Origin: Ceratopteris richardii | Taxonomy: Eukaryota > Streptophyta > Polypodiopsida > Polypodiales > Pteridaceae | NCBI GenBank assembly: GCA_020310875.1 | Contig: CM035416.1 | Coordinates: 74,585,983-74,649,982, forward strand | Direction: 5' to 3' | Length of the DNA stretch: 64,000 nucleotides | Part shown: positions 1 through 10,681 of the stretch, one piece after another | Numbering within the stretch: position 1 is the stretch's first letter | Layout: each line of letters begins with the position of its first letter | Notes under the pieces: generated by a model | Told to the model about the DNA's origin: nothing | Database searches by the model: none | The model's input: only the letters and a program-made list of their open reading frames with translations | Made by a program: the position numbers and the translations under genes

Positions 1-640
1 ATTATATTTAATTATATATATTTAATTAAATAATCTAAAACACTAGTTCTTTTTATATTTATTTATGTATATAATTATCTTATTATATATATATATTTAT
101 TTATATATTCAAATTTTTTTTCTTATGTAATCCTATTTTTATATATTTAATTATAAATATTTAATTAAATTATTTAAAACACTAGTTCTTTTTATATCTA
201 TATATGTATATAATTATCTTATTTTATATATATATTTATTCATATATTCAGATTTTTTTTCCTTACGTAATCCTATTTTAATATATTTAATTTTATATAT
301 TTAATTATATATATTTAATTAAATAATTTAAAACACTAGTTCTTTTTATTTTTATTTATGTATATAATTATCTTATTATATATATATATATTTATTGATA
401 TATTCAGATTTTTTTCCTTACATAATCCTATTTTTATATATTTAATTTTATATATTTAATTTTATATATTTAATTATAAATATTTAATTAAATTATTTAA
501 AACACTAGTTCTTTTTATATTTATTTATGTATATAATTATCTTATTATATATATATATATTTATTGATATCTTCAGATTTTTTTCCTTACGTAATCCTAT
601 TTTTATATATTTAATTTTATATATTTATTATATATATTTA
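1..640. repeat. AT-rich tandem array, unit about 140-170 bp
   Basis: The landmark CACTAGTTCT recurs at 41, 180, 334 and 503, giving spacings of 139, 154 and 169 bp. Units differ mainly by the number of TATATTTAAT blocks. The array runs directly into the 305-bp array and is repeated in the same position of copy 2 (6715-7470), so it is inferred to be intron sequence of the transposon. Confidence 0.85.
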
Positions 641-1920
641 ATTAAAACCCTAATCTTAAAATTCTAGATCTGAAATACTAAACCCTAAAACCCTAATCTT
701 AAATATGTAGACCTAAAATGTGTATATTTCTGTATACATGTGTATATACATGTATATATGTATTACATGTGCATGTGTATGTGTGCATATATCTTATCTA
801 GGTGTTATAAACCTAAAACCCTAATCTTAAAGATTTAAATATAAAATATGTATATTTTTGTATGCATGTGTATCTACATGTATGTATGTATTATATGTAT
901 ATGTGTGTTTGTGTATATATGTAATCTATGTATTAAAATCCTAAACCCTAATCAGAAAGACTTAGACTTAAATCTGAAATTCTAAACCCTAAAACCCTAA
1001 TCTTAAATATGTAGACCTAAAATATGTATATTTTTGTATACATGTGTATATACATGTATATATGTATTACATGTGCATGTGTATGTGTGCATATATCTTA
1101 TGTAGGTGTTATAACCCTAAAACCCTAATCTTAAAGATTTAAATCTAAAATATGTATATTTTTGTATGCATGTGTATGTACATGTATGTATGTATTATAT
1201 GTATATGTGTGCTTGTGTATATATGTTATCTACGTATTAAAATCCTAAAACCCTAATCAGAAAGACTTAGACTTAAATCTGAAATACTAAACCCTAAAAA
1301 CCTAATCTTAAATATCTAGACCTAAAATATGTATATTTCTGTATACATGTGTATATACATGTATATATGTATTACATGTGTATGTGTATGTGTGCATATA
1401 TGTTATGTAGGTGTTATAACCCTAAAACCCTAATCTTAAAGATTTAAATCTAAAATATGTATATTTTTGTATGCATGTGTATCTACATGTATGTATGTAT
1501 TATATGTATATGTGTGTTTGTGTATATATGTTATCTACATATTAAAATCCTAAAGCCCTAATCAGAAAGACTTAGATTTAAATATGAAATACTAAACCCT
1601 AAAACCCTAATCTTAAATATCTAGACCTAAAATATGTATATTTCTGTATACATGTGTATATACATGTATATATGTATTATATTTGTATGTGTATGTGTGC
1701 ATATATGTTATGTAGGTGTTATAACCCTAAAACCCTAATCTTAAAGATTTAAATCTAAAATATGTATATTTTTGTATGCATGTGTATCTACATGTATGTA
1801 TGTATTATATGTATATGAGTGTTTGTGTATATATGTTATCTATGTATTAAAATCGTAAAACCCTAATCAGAAAGACTTAGACTTAAATCTGAAATACTAA
1901 ACCCTAAAACCCTAATCTTA
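641..1920. repeat. 305-bp tandem repeat with telomere-like motifs
   Basis: The landmark GAAATACTAAACCCT (or one-base variants) starts at 672, 976, 1281, 1586 and 1891, so four units of 304-305 bp follow one another without slippage. Each unit contains two related halves: CCCTAAAACCCTAATCTTAAA, then an ATGTATATTT-TGCATGTGTAT block. The constant period suggests amplification by unequal exchange rather than polymerase slippage. Confidence 0.9.
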
Positions 1921-2036
1921 AATATCTAGACCTAAAACCCTAAAACCCTAATCTTAAATATTTAACCCTAAAACCCTAATCCTATTTAAAACCCTAAAAC
2001 CCTAATCTTAAATATTTAACCCTAAAACCCTAATCC
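1921..2036. repeat. degenerate interstitial telomere-like repeat
   Basis: Runs of AACCCTAAAACCCTAATC alternate with TTAAATATTT. The plant telomere unit on this strand is CCCTAAA; here it alternates with the variants CCCTAAAA and CCCTAAT. An almost identical block lies at 8745-8856 at the matching place in copy 2, so it belongs to the transposon and does not mark a chromosome end. Confidence 0.85.
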
Positions 2037-2090
2037 TATTTTTATATATTTTGATTTAAAACAAAAACTTCAAAATAAAAATAGGATTAT

Positions 2091-2668
2091 ATGTGTGTAT
2101 GTATGCATGTGTGTATATATGTGTGTGTATGTATGCATGTGTACATGTGTGTGTGTATGTATACATGTGTATACATGTGTGTGTATGTGTATGTGTGTGT
2201 ATGTAGGCATGTATGTGTGTGCATGTGTGTGTACATGTGTGTATGTATGCATGCATGTATGTGTATGTGTGTGTATGTGTATGCATGTGTATACATGTGT
2301 GTGTATGTATACATGCATGTGTGTATATGTGTGTATGTATGCATGTGTGTATATATGTGTGTATGCATGCATGCCGGTATATGTGTGTGTATGTATGCAT
2401 GCATGTGTGTATATGTGTGTATATATGCGTGTGTGTATGTATGTGTGTATATGTGTGTGTGTGTGTATGTATGCATATGTGTATATATGTGTGTGTATGT
2501 ATGTGTGTATGCATGTGTGTGTATGTATGCATGTGTGTAAATTTATGTGTGTGTGTATGCATGCATATGTGTATATGTGTGTGTATGTAAGCATGCACGT
2601 GTGTATAGGTGTGTGTATGTAAGCATGCATGTGTGTACATGTATGTGTGTATGTATGCATGTGTAAAT
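2091..2668. repeat. TG-rich microsatellite (TGTGTATG-type)
   Basis: About 580 bp of alternating purine-pyrimidine sequence is built from TGTG, TATG and CATG steps. It is free of stops in several frames on both strands, giving false Cys/Val/Met or His/Thr/Tyr reading frames. Such alternating DNA can adopt the Z form. The matching tract in copy 2 is at 8905-9500. Confidence 0.95.
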
Positions 2669-2678
2669 TAATGTGTAT

Positions 2679-2718
2679 CTTCCTTTCTCTTCTCTCTCTC
2701 TTTCTTTCTCTCTCTCTT

Positions 2719-2762
<44 letters not shown>

Positions 2763-2778
2763 CTTCTCTCTCTATCAA
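2679..2778. repeat. CT microsatellite
   Basis: A pyrimidine tract of CTCTCT/TTCTCT lies next to the TG tract. On the transposon's coding strand it is a purine tract just inside the predicted donor at 2801. Copy 2 has the same tract at 9513-9626. Confidence 0.95.
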
Positions 2779-2801
2779 TAGCGAATAAAAGAATCACTTA
2801 C

Positions 2802-2969
2802 AAGTATGTCTCTCTTTGAATCGTTGTCGTCAAAGCATAATGTAGGTCATCTCTCGTCCAATTCCAAACAATCGACGCCAACGAACTTCTGCAAAATCAA
2901 CGAAAAGAGAAATTAGAAACCCTAAAGCATAGAGAAACACAAATGCTAACAGTTTGCGCAACACTTACC
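2802..2969 (-). other. predicted 5' exons of CACTA copy 1
   Basis: On the minus strand, CTTG|GTAAGTG gives a donor after 2969 and TTGATTTTGCAG gives an acceptor before 2888, an 80-nt intron. A second CTT|GTAAGTG donor follows at 2801, so exon 2 would be 2888-2802 (87 nt). The same three sites exist in copy 2 at 9818, 9741-9739 and 9651. No long reading frame runs through them, so they are probably untranslated leader exons. Confidence 0.5.
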
Positions 2970-3129
2970 AAGATGTGAGAGCTAAGCTGAGAGAGTGTGT
3001 GTGTGTGTAGAGAGAGAGATCCGTGTGTGTGTGTGTGTGCACAAGACAATGCAGGTTCACGCGTGCAAGTTCGACAGTAGACCGATAGTACTCAAACACG
3101 CGCAGACATGTGAAGTTTTGCTCTCGGGT

Positions 3130-3418
3130 TCGCGGTATGTTTAAAAATTCGCCGCTGGTATAGGTGCCGGTATGGACGTCGGTATACGCGTCGGTAGTTG
3201 CCAGTAAATTACCGACGCTTATACCGACGCTCATACCGATGCCTATACCGATGCTTATACCGGCAGCTGCGGGCCACACCGACGATCCGTTTAAAATGGT
3301 CATACCGACGGTCACTTGATCGTCGGTATCTCTTAGTCAGATTTTCCGAGGGCTATACCGACGCCGACTATGACCATCGGTATATGCAGCGTCGGTATGC
3401 CCCTCATATGTTGTAGTG
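3130..3418. repeat. CACTA terminal and subterminal repeats, copy 1 end
   Basis: At least eight ACCGACG or CGTCGGT motifs, plus ACCGATGC variants, occur in both orientations. One is a hairpin, ATACCGACG...CGTCGGTAT at about 3302-3330. The stretch ends with GTTGTAGTG at 3410-3418. In En/Spm elements, clustered subterminal motifs are binding sites for the element's own TNPA-type protein. The first flanking bases are GAA. Confidence 0.85.
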
Positions 3419-3745
3419 GAAGTTATATATTTCGATAATGAAGCATGTACAAGAGTGTGGCAAACCACTGTCATATATGACGCTTTTACAAAATGTGGCA
3501 AAGCAATGTATTGCCATATGAAAATCAAATACAAAATATTGGTCTTCCACTCCCATACACATGCAAAGAACGTTCCATATCAACAGTCTTGCAACAAAGA
3601 ACATTAATGGAATGAGATAAATTCACATGAAAATTACAAACAAGTAAAAACCAAGTTTATAAATTAATTACCTCATCGCAAACGCTCCCATGAAACTACC
3701 GCACCGCGTCCCTCCAAGCCCTGCAATAGTGCAGTCAACCCATGA
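3419..3745. other. no gene seen; probable 3' part of CACTA copy 2
   Basis: This stretch lies downstream (minus strand) of the Ptta-like gene and right of the copy 1 terminus. It has no subterminal motif, no plus-strand CACTA end and no reading frame I recognise. Confidence 0.4.
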
Positions 3746-4410
3746 CTATATCCATAAGACTCCTCCGTTCGTGTTGGAGGACGACCCATTGCCAGCTCCT
3801 GAAACAAATATAAAAAGATTAGAGAAATATTTAACACAAATAAATTCAATAAATGAAATGGTACTTACAAACTCATGACCCATCGTGTCATATCCGCTGC
3901 TGCCCAAATTTGACGGTCCAATCGTGTCTAGACGTGTGGCTGCGGCATTTCGCTGCTTGCGATATCGATCAGGAGTCTGTTGTTGCTCATCACGAATCAT
4001 GTCCCACTCCTCATCATCTAACCACACCGGCTTTGGTAAGCCTTCTCTAAATGCATCACGAGCCTTCGATCGTCGATGCGACATGACCTCACAAGCGGTA
4101 TGCAGAATCCACTCTAAACTGACAATCGACTGTCCATCGGCTGGTCGGAACTCCTGGTAAATCCTCTGTGTGATATAGTTCTTCCGATCTTTATCCTATT
4201 CACTCCATTTCAGCATGATGGAGTGTCCAAACTGGATGGAGCAAAGCTATCGTATGCGTGCACGCATTGCTTTGCCAGCCGCATCCATCACCGGAGCTCC
4301 ATCTCGGATACTATACACCTTGGAGTCATCATGGTCATGAGCACCCCAAGGTGTACGTGGTGTACTGTGTGGTGTACTACGTGGTGTACTGCATGGTGTA
4401 CTGCGTGGCG
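3746..4410 (-). pseudogene. Ptta/En/Spm-type second CACTA gene, fragment
   Basis: Reading from about 4190 leftward, the minus strand encodes a stretch with EFRPADGQSIVSLEWILH, then LPKPVWLDDEEWDMI, then RNAAATRLDTIG and SSGYDTMGHEF. The pattern of an aromatic-acidic patch, a run of Arg/Asn and a Gly-Ser patch resembles the plant transposase (Ptta/En/Spm) domain found beside TNP2 genes. The upstream part contains a Ser-Thr-Pro repeat. The frame after GHEF reads into AT-rich sequence with no similarity, probably an intron: a donor-like GTAAGT follows the GHEF codons. It is likely a decayed or multi-exon partner of the transposase; the family call rests on motif pattern only. Confidence 0.5.
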
Positions 4411-4411
4411 T
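4350..4411. repeat. 12-bp coding minisatellite
   Basis: About five units of GTGGTGTACTGC with single-base changes lie in tandem. On the minus strand they encode repeated Ser-Thr-Pro-X, where X is Arg, Cys or His. The unit is a multiple of three, so copy-number change keeps the frame. Confidence 0.85.
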
Positions 4412-4413
4412 AC

Positions 4414-6160
4414 CTACATCTGAGGTACTCGCTCTTCTAGGTCGTCCCTTTGTGCTTTGCTTTCTTTCTTTTCGATCAAAGTTTTCCAAAGCATCTCTCC
4501 CACATTCTTGAAAATATGCATCGGGTCTACCAAATGATTGATCACCAATTCACTCCAATAAGGGAGTTCATGAAAAATGGACAACCATTTCATGCCAGCA
4601 ACTGGATTTTCTGAATCCCACAGTTGTTTCCAATCGCTAGCTTTCATTTGGTGTTGCGCTTGTCGACCAATTTGTCCTTCACGTAAAACATGCCCATCAG
4701 GAAAATATCTATGATGTCCTTCATAGATAGTTTTACGTAGTGCTTTGGAATAGCGTGCTTCAAGTCATGGTCCGCATAAAGGACAAGCATGGTAACCCGA
4801 AATCGATAAACCTGAACATTCACCATAACCAGGCCAATCATGCATTGTCCACATAAGTATGCCTTGCACTCGCACGTCTCATCTTCTTATAGGTTGAGAC
4901 ATGTCACGCACAGTGATCCCATCCCATAAAATGCGCAGTTCTTCCACAAGTGGTGCAAGATATACATCCATGTTTTTTACCTTATACTTACCTCGTACAA
5001 TAAGAGCTAATAATAAATGACCTTTCTTTGTGGCCAACCATGGTGGGATATTATAATTGACCAAACATACAGGCCATGTGCTCCATGAAGAATTGCGTAA
5101 TCCAAATGGATTCACTCCATCCATAGCTAGGGCTAGACGTATGGACCGAGGCTCACTAACAAACTCTGGCCACTTACTATCTATGTGCTTCCAAGCATCA
5201 GAGTCAGCTGGCACTCGCATTACATTATCTATAGACCTGCTCTTTGTATGCCATGACATTAACTCAGCTATAGATTTGCATCTAAACATGTTCTTAATTC
5301 GTGGAATGATAGGAAAGTGGCAAAGAAGCTTTGCGGGGATTGTTCGCCTATAACGTCTTCTTTAAATCTATTTGCTCCACACTTTGGACATACGTGGAGA
5401 TGCTCATACTCATTTCGAAAGAGAATACAATCATTCGGACAAGCATGAATTTTCGTATAATCCATTCCAATGGACTGTAAAAGTTTTTTCGCATCTCCAC
5501 CTGTTGGAGGCATGTCATTGCCCTCTGGCAAAATTTGATCTTTAAGAAGCCTGCAATAAGCAATTAAAATGATATTAGTAAATGAAGTTATTGTGATACA
5601 ACAATGAAAGCCAATTTGTTCTCCACTTACCTGAACAATTCAGTGACACTACTATCTGACCATCCATAAATGGATTGCAGATTGAGCATCGCGAGTGAAG
5701 CATGTAGTACATATATCTTTGCTCCATTGTAAAGTGGTAAACGAGCTAATCTTCGCATGTTTTCATATTCTTCATCAACTTCTGATCGTGGAATTTCTGT
5801 TGTGTCCATGAAACTCTCGTCGACACCCTCTTCACCATCATGATCTTCGTCCATCTCATAAAATGCTTCAAGCATCTCTTCCATATGTTCATTCTGTGTA
5901 ATATTATTAGTGCTTGCTTCTACGTCTAAGTCCTTTTTTGCTCTCTTTTGTCCACAAGATGTTACCGGTGCAATGCCGTTTGGGTCCATCTGCTCACCTG
6001 GGGGACCATGCGAATGATAGCATAGGTTTTCCAGTCGACTCCTATCAAAGGATCCATACTCTCTAACATGTGCAGTACAAATCCGTCGTTTCCAATAAAT
6101 TTGATACTTGCATTGTGTGCAAGGACATGCCATTCTCTCTTCAGGATCCAAAGAAGCCAT
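4414..6160 (-). pseudogene. TNP2-like CACTA transposase, broken
   Basis: TNP2 is the DDE-type transposase that cuts CACTA ends. The minus strand shows its parts in order but in different frames. At 6160-5627 is the transposase-associated N-terminus (CPCTQCKY ... VREYGSF) with an acidic linker. At 5531-5268 is the zinc-binding stretch IHACPNDC ... HVCPKCGANRF. At 5289-4879 is the core transposase domain (LALAMDGVNPFG, IPPWLATKK, VYLAPLVEEL). At 4647-4414 is the C-terminal WSELVINHLVDPMHIFKNVG, the family's His-Asp-Met-His-Lys-Asn motif. The ATG at 6158-6160 abuts a CAG acceptor at 6161-6163. Frame changes and missing sequence near 4650-4880 indicate decay, though some breaks could be introns. 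Full TNP2 proteins are usually several hundred residues longer. Confidence 0.8.
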
Positions 6161-6714
6161 CTGCTACAATATGGATATTTTAGAACATTTTAGAACATTT
6201 GTTTTTATATTAAACCTAAAAATCTAACTCTTAAAGATCCTAAATACTTAAATACCTAAAAAAACTTAAAATCCTAGTTTTAAAACCCTAATCTATATAG
6301 CTATCCTATTTTATCTATATATTCGGATTCTTTCTTGATTGATCCTATTTTATATATATATTTATTTATTTATTCAGATTTTTTTCCTCTTAATTAAGTT
6401 ATATGTATGCCTAAACCCTAAAACCCTAATTTTAAAGATATAGACCTAAATTATGTATATTTCTATACACATGTGTATATACATGTATATATGTACTATA
6501 TGTGTATGTGTATGTGTGTATATATGTTATGTACGTGCTGAAACCCTAAAAACCTAATCCAAATGACCTAGAACTAAAACATGTATATATATGTATGCAT
6601 GTGTATATATATGTGTATATGTATATATATGTGAATATAGATAGGTATATAATTATGTGTGTTTGTGTATTTATATATTTATTTATATATTCAGATTTTT
6701 TCTTTTCTTAATTG

Positions 6715-7470
6715 TATTTAATTATATATATTTAATTAAATAATTTAAAACACTAGTTCTTTTTATATTTATTTATGTATATAATTATCTTATTAAATAT
6801 ATATATATATTTATTTATATATTCAGATTTTTTTTCTTACGTAATCCTATTTTTATATATTTAATTTTATATATTTAATTATAAATATTTAATTAAATTA
6901 TTTAAAACACTAGTTCTTTTTATGTTTATTTATGTATATAATTATCTTATTTTATATATATATTTATTCATATATTCAGATTTTTTTTCCTTACGTAATC
7001 CTATTTTTATATATTTAATTTTATATATTTAATGAAACTATTTAAAACACTAGTTCTTTTTAAATTTATTTATGTATATAATTATCTTATTTTATATATA
7101 TCTTTATTCATATATTCAGATTTTTTTCCCTTACGTAATCCTATTTTTATATATTTAATTTTATATAGTTAATTAAATTATTTAAAACACTAGTTCTTTT
7201 TATTTTTATTTATGTATATAATTATCTTATTTTATATATACATTTATTTATATATTCAAAATTTTTTTCCTTACATAATCCTAGTTTTATATATTTAATT
7301 TTATATATTTAATTAAATTATTTAAAACACTAGTTCTTTTTATATTTATTTATGTATATAATTATCTTATTTTATATATATCTTTATTCATATATTCAGA
7401 TTTTTTTCCCTTACGTAATCCTATTTTTATATATTTAATTTTATATATTTAATTATATATATTTAATTAA
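6715..7470. repeat. AT-rich tandem array, copy 2
   Basis: Same family as 1-640. The landmark CACTAGTTCT occurs here five times, with units shortened by loss of TTTAAT blocks. Unit number differs between the two transposon copies, so the array has changed since they diverged. Confidence 0.85.
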
Positions 7471-8744
7471 AACCCTAATCTTAAAATTCTAGATCTGAAA
7501 TACTAAACCCTAAAACCCTAATCTTAAATATGTAGACCTAAAATATGTATATTTCTGTATACATGTGTATATACATGTATATATGTATTACATGTGCATG
7601 TGTATGTGTGCATATATCTTATGTAGGTGTTATAAACCTAAAAACCCTAATCTTAAAGATTTAAATCTAAAATATGTATATTTATGTATGCATGTGTATC
7701 TACATGTATATATGTATTATATGTATATGTGTGTTTGTGTATATATGTAATCTACGTATTAAAATCCTAAAACCCTAATAAAAAAGACTTAGACTTAAAT
7801 CTGAAATACTAAACCCTAAAACCCTAATCTTAAATATGTAGACCTAAAATATGTATATTTCTATATACATGTGTATATGTATTACATGTGCATGTGTATG
7901 TGTGCATATATCTTATGTAGGTGTTATAACCATAAAACCCTAATCTTAAAGATTTAAATATAAAATATGTATATTTTTGTATGCGTGTGTATCTACATGT
8001 ATGTATGTATTATATGTATATGTGTGCTTGTGTATATATGTTATCTACGTATTAAAATCCTAAAACCCTAATCAGAAAGACTTAGACTTAAATCTGAAAT
8101 ACTAAACCCTAAAACCCTAATCTTAAATATCTAGACCTAAAATATGTATATTTCTGTATACATGTGTATATACATGTATATGTGTATTACATGTGTATGT
8201 ATATGTGTGCATATATGTTATGTAGGTGTTATAACCCTAAAACCCTAATCTTAAATATTTAAATCTTAAATATGTATATTTTTGTATGCATGTGTATCTA
8301 CATGTATGTATGTATTATATGTATATGTGTGTTTGTGTATATATTTTATCTACGTATTAAAATCCTAAGACCCTGATAAAAAAGACTTAGATTTAAATAT
8401 GAAATACTAAGCCCTAAAACCCTAATCTTAAATATCTAGACCTAAAATATGTATATTTCTATATACATGTGTATATACATGTATATATGTATTAGATGTG
8501 TATGTGTATGTGTGCATATATGTTATGTAGGTGTTATAACCCTAAAACCCTAATCTTAAAGATTTAAATCTAAAATATGTATATTTTTATATGCATGTGT
8601 ATCTACATGTATGTATGTATTATATGTATATGTGTGTTTGTGTATATATGTTATCTACGTATTAAAATCCTAAAACCCTAATAAGAAAGACTTAGACTTA
8701 AATCTGAAATACTAAACCCTAAAACCCTAATCTTAAATATCTAG
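7471..8744. repeat. 305-bp tandem repeat, copy 2
   Basis: The GAAATACTAAACCCT landmark starts at 7497, 7803, 8096, 8401 and 8706, giving units of 306, 293, 305 and 305 bp. The 293-bp unit lacks part of the ATACATGTATAT stretch. Copy number (four) equals that of copy 1. Confidence 0.9.
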
Positions 8745-8856
8745 ACCTAAAACCCTAAAACCCTAATCTTAAATATTTAACCCTAAAACCCTAATCCTAT
8801 TTAAAACCCTAAAACCCTAATCTTAAATATTTAACCCTAAAACCCTAATCCTATTT
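8745..8856. repeat. degenerate interstitial telomere-like repeat, copy 2
   Basis: AACCCTAAAACCCTAATC runs here match the block at 1921-2036 nearly base for base. Confidence 0.85.
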
Positions 8857-8904
8857 TTATATATTTGATGTAAAACAAAAACTTCAAAATAAAAATAGGA
8901 TTAT

Positions 8905-9500
8905 ATGTGTGTATGTATGCATGTGTGTATATATGTGTGTGTATGTATGCATGTGTACATGTGTGTGTGTGTGTATGTATACATGTGTATACATGTGTGT
9001 GTATGTGTATGTGTGTGTATGTGTATGTGTGTGTATGTAGGCATGCATGTGTGTGCATGTGTGTGTACGTGTGTGTATGTATGCATGCATGTATGTGTAT
9101 GTGTGTGTATGTGTATGCCTGTGTATACATGTGTGTGTATGTATACATGCATGTGTGTATATGTGTGTATGTATGCATGTGTGTATATATGTGTGTATGC
9201 ATGCATGCCGGTATATGTGTGTGTATGTATGCATGCATGTGTATATGTGTGTATATACGTGTGTGTATGTATGTGTGTATATGTGTGTGTGTATGTGTAT
9301 GTATGCATATGTGTATATATGTGTGTGTATGTATGTGTGTATGCATGTGTGTGTATGTATGCATGTGTGTAAATTTATGTGTGTGTGTATGCATGCATAT
9401 GTGTATATGTGTGTGTGTATGTAAGCATGCATGTGTGTATAGCTGTGTGTATGTAAGCGTGCATGTGTGTACATGTATGTGTGTATGTATGCATGTGTAA
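8905..9500. repeat. TG-rich microsatellite, copy 2
   Basis: Alternating TGTGTATG/TGCATG sequence with the same overall order as 2091-2668 but small length differences. Reading frames in it are artefacts of composition. Confidence 0.95.
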
Positions 9501-9512
9501 ATTAATGTGTAT

Positions 9513-9536
9513 CTTCCTTTCTCTTCTCTCTCTCTT

Positions 9537-9586
<50 letters not shown>

Positions 9587-9626
9587 GCTCTCTCTCTCCT
9601 TCTCTCTCTCTCCTTCTCTCTCTATC
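9513..9626. repeat. CT microsatellite, copy 2
   Basis: CTCTCT/TTCTCT tract, slightly longer than its copy 1 partner, next to the predicted donor at 9651. Confidence 0.95.
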
Positions 9627-9651
9627 AATAGCGAAAAAAAGAATCACTTAC

Positions 9652-9819
9652 AAGTATGTCTCTCTTTGAATCGTTGTCGTCAAAGCATAATGTAGGTCGT
9701 CTCTCATCCAATTCCAAACAATCGACGCCAACGAACTTCTGCAAAATCAACGAAAAGAGAAATTAGAAACCCTAAAGCATAGAGAAACACAAATGCTAAC
9801 AATACGCGCAACACTTACC
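9652..9819 (-). other. predicted 5' leader exons of CACTA copy 2
   Basis: The donor after 9819, the acceptor before 9738 and the donor after 9652 match copy 1 at a constant offset of 6850 bp. The sites stay intact although surrounding bases differ, which supports real splicing. No long open frame crosses them. Confidence 0.5.
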
Positions 9820-9954
9820 AAGATGTGAGAGCTAAGCCGAGAGAGAGTGTGTGTGTGTAGAGAGAGAGATCCGTGTGTGTGTGTGCACAAGACAATGCGG
9901 ATTCGCACGCGCAAGTTCGACAGTACTCAAACACGCGCAAAAATGTGAAGTTTT

Positions 9955-10069
9955 GCTCTCGGGTTCGCGGTATGTTTAAAAATTCACCGCCGGTATAGGC
10001 GCCGGTATGGACGTCGGTAGATGCCAGTAAATTACCGATGCTTATACCGACGCTCATACCGATGCATAT
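9955..10069. repeat. CACTA subterminal repeats, inner half (copy 2)
   Basis: CGTCGGT, ACCGATGC and ACCGACGC motifs continue until CATAT at 10065-10069, where the gypsy element begins. The outer half resumes at 16521. Confidence 0.85.
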
Positions 10070-10537
10070 TGTTGCCCCAGGTACCACAGACGCACGAACG
10101 CAGAGAATAACAGACGTACGAACGCAGAGAAAAAAATACTCAAAGACAGAAAGAGATAAGAGACGACACCAAATTGGGTACAATCTCCCCCCACATGCTC
10201 TGATGGACACTCTACCAGAGCATGCGTATTTATAGTAAATTCCTATTACGTCCTGAATAGAAGATACATGAGGGCCGCGCTCCAAAAAGCGTGTTTTTGC
10301 TTTATTTACAAGTTCGTAATTTTCTATTTTTACAAAAACATCGCTTTCTAAAGCGATCCATTATTTTTTACAAAAATTACTAAAAATAACCATCTTCTAA
10401 AAATATTCTTCTAAATATCTCCAAGTCCATGCGCGTTCACACCCTCATGGATCTTCACCTGCTAAATCAAAACACAAAACACATTAAAATCCTCAAGGCA
10501 TTACACCTTCATTCCAAATATCCCATAAAGTATAACA
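10070..10537 (-). repeat. G1 3' LTR, 468 bp
   Basis: On the plus strand it runs from TGTTGCCCCAGG to AAAGTATAACA, with TG...CA ends. A TATAAATA box lies on the minus strand at 10227-10235, and a hairpin (TGCTCTG...CAGAGCA, 10198-10224) lies downstream of it. ATCGCTTTCTAAAGCGAT forms a second palindrome in the U3 part. The purine-rich stretch GGGCGGCA before it on the minus strand is the likely polypurine tract. Confidence 0.92.
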
Positions 10538-10681
10538 TGCCGCCCAGTTGACGAGCAACTGACCTCAGTTGATAAAAAATAAAATAGACATGGATGGCCA
10601 ATCACATGTCGCATCACTGAACAATCATAGGCATGTGCCATGTAAATAAAAAAAACATGCATGGAACTGGAAAACTAGAAT

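Larger units (their letters stand above)
1..3418 (-). mobile_element. CACTA (En/Spm) transposon copy 1, 5' part only
   Basis: The right end reads, on the minus strand, CACTACAACATATGAGGGG, a CACTA-type terminal inverted repeat. It is followed inward by ACCGACG/CGTCGGT subterminal repeats, short 5' exons, CT and TG tracts, a 305-bp array and an AT-rich array. The same order recurs at about 6715-16697 in copy 2, so this is a second member of one family. The transposase gene and the other end would lie left of base 1. CACTA elements move by cut and paste. Because no plus-strand CACTA end separates copy 1 from the transposase at 3746-6160, copy 1 may be nested inside the 3' part of copy 2; a tandem rearrangement is the alternative. 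Confidence 0.75.
6161..9651 (-). other. predicted 3.5-kb repeat-filled intron of CACTA copy 2
   Basis: The minus strand has a GTAAGTG donor at 9651 and a TGTAGCAG acceptor at 6163-6161 directly before the transposase ATG. Between them lie the CT tract, TG tract, telomere-like block, 305-bp array, AT array and AT-rich remnants with isolated CCCTAAA motifs (6161-6714). I infer a 3491-nt intron. No reading frame in it looks genuine. Confidence 0.5.

Noticed and set aside
641..1920. CRISPR-like array
   Set aside because: The whole 305-bp unit is conserved, with no unique spacers, and the genome is a plant's.
1..2036. True telomere or subtelomere
   Set aside because: CCCTAAA units are degenerate, interspersed in a 305-bp repeat, and duplicated at the same place in a second transposon copy.
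2056..2660. Several long reading frames on both strands rich in Cys/Val/Met or His/Thr/Tyr
   Set aside because: They lie wholly in the TG microsatellite, are open in several frames at once because of composition, and recur as the same artefact at 8884-9500.
2543..2797. Arg/Glu-rich frame on the minus strand (also 9375-9647)
   Set aside because: Direct translation of the CT tract; no domain, no start context.
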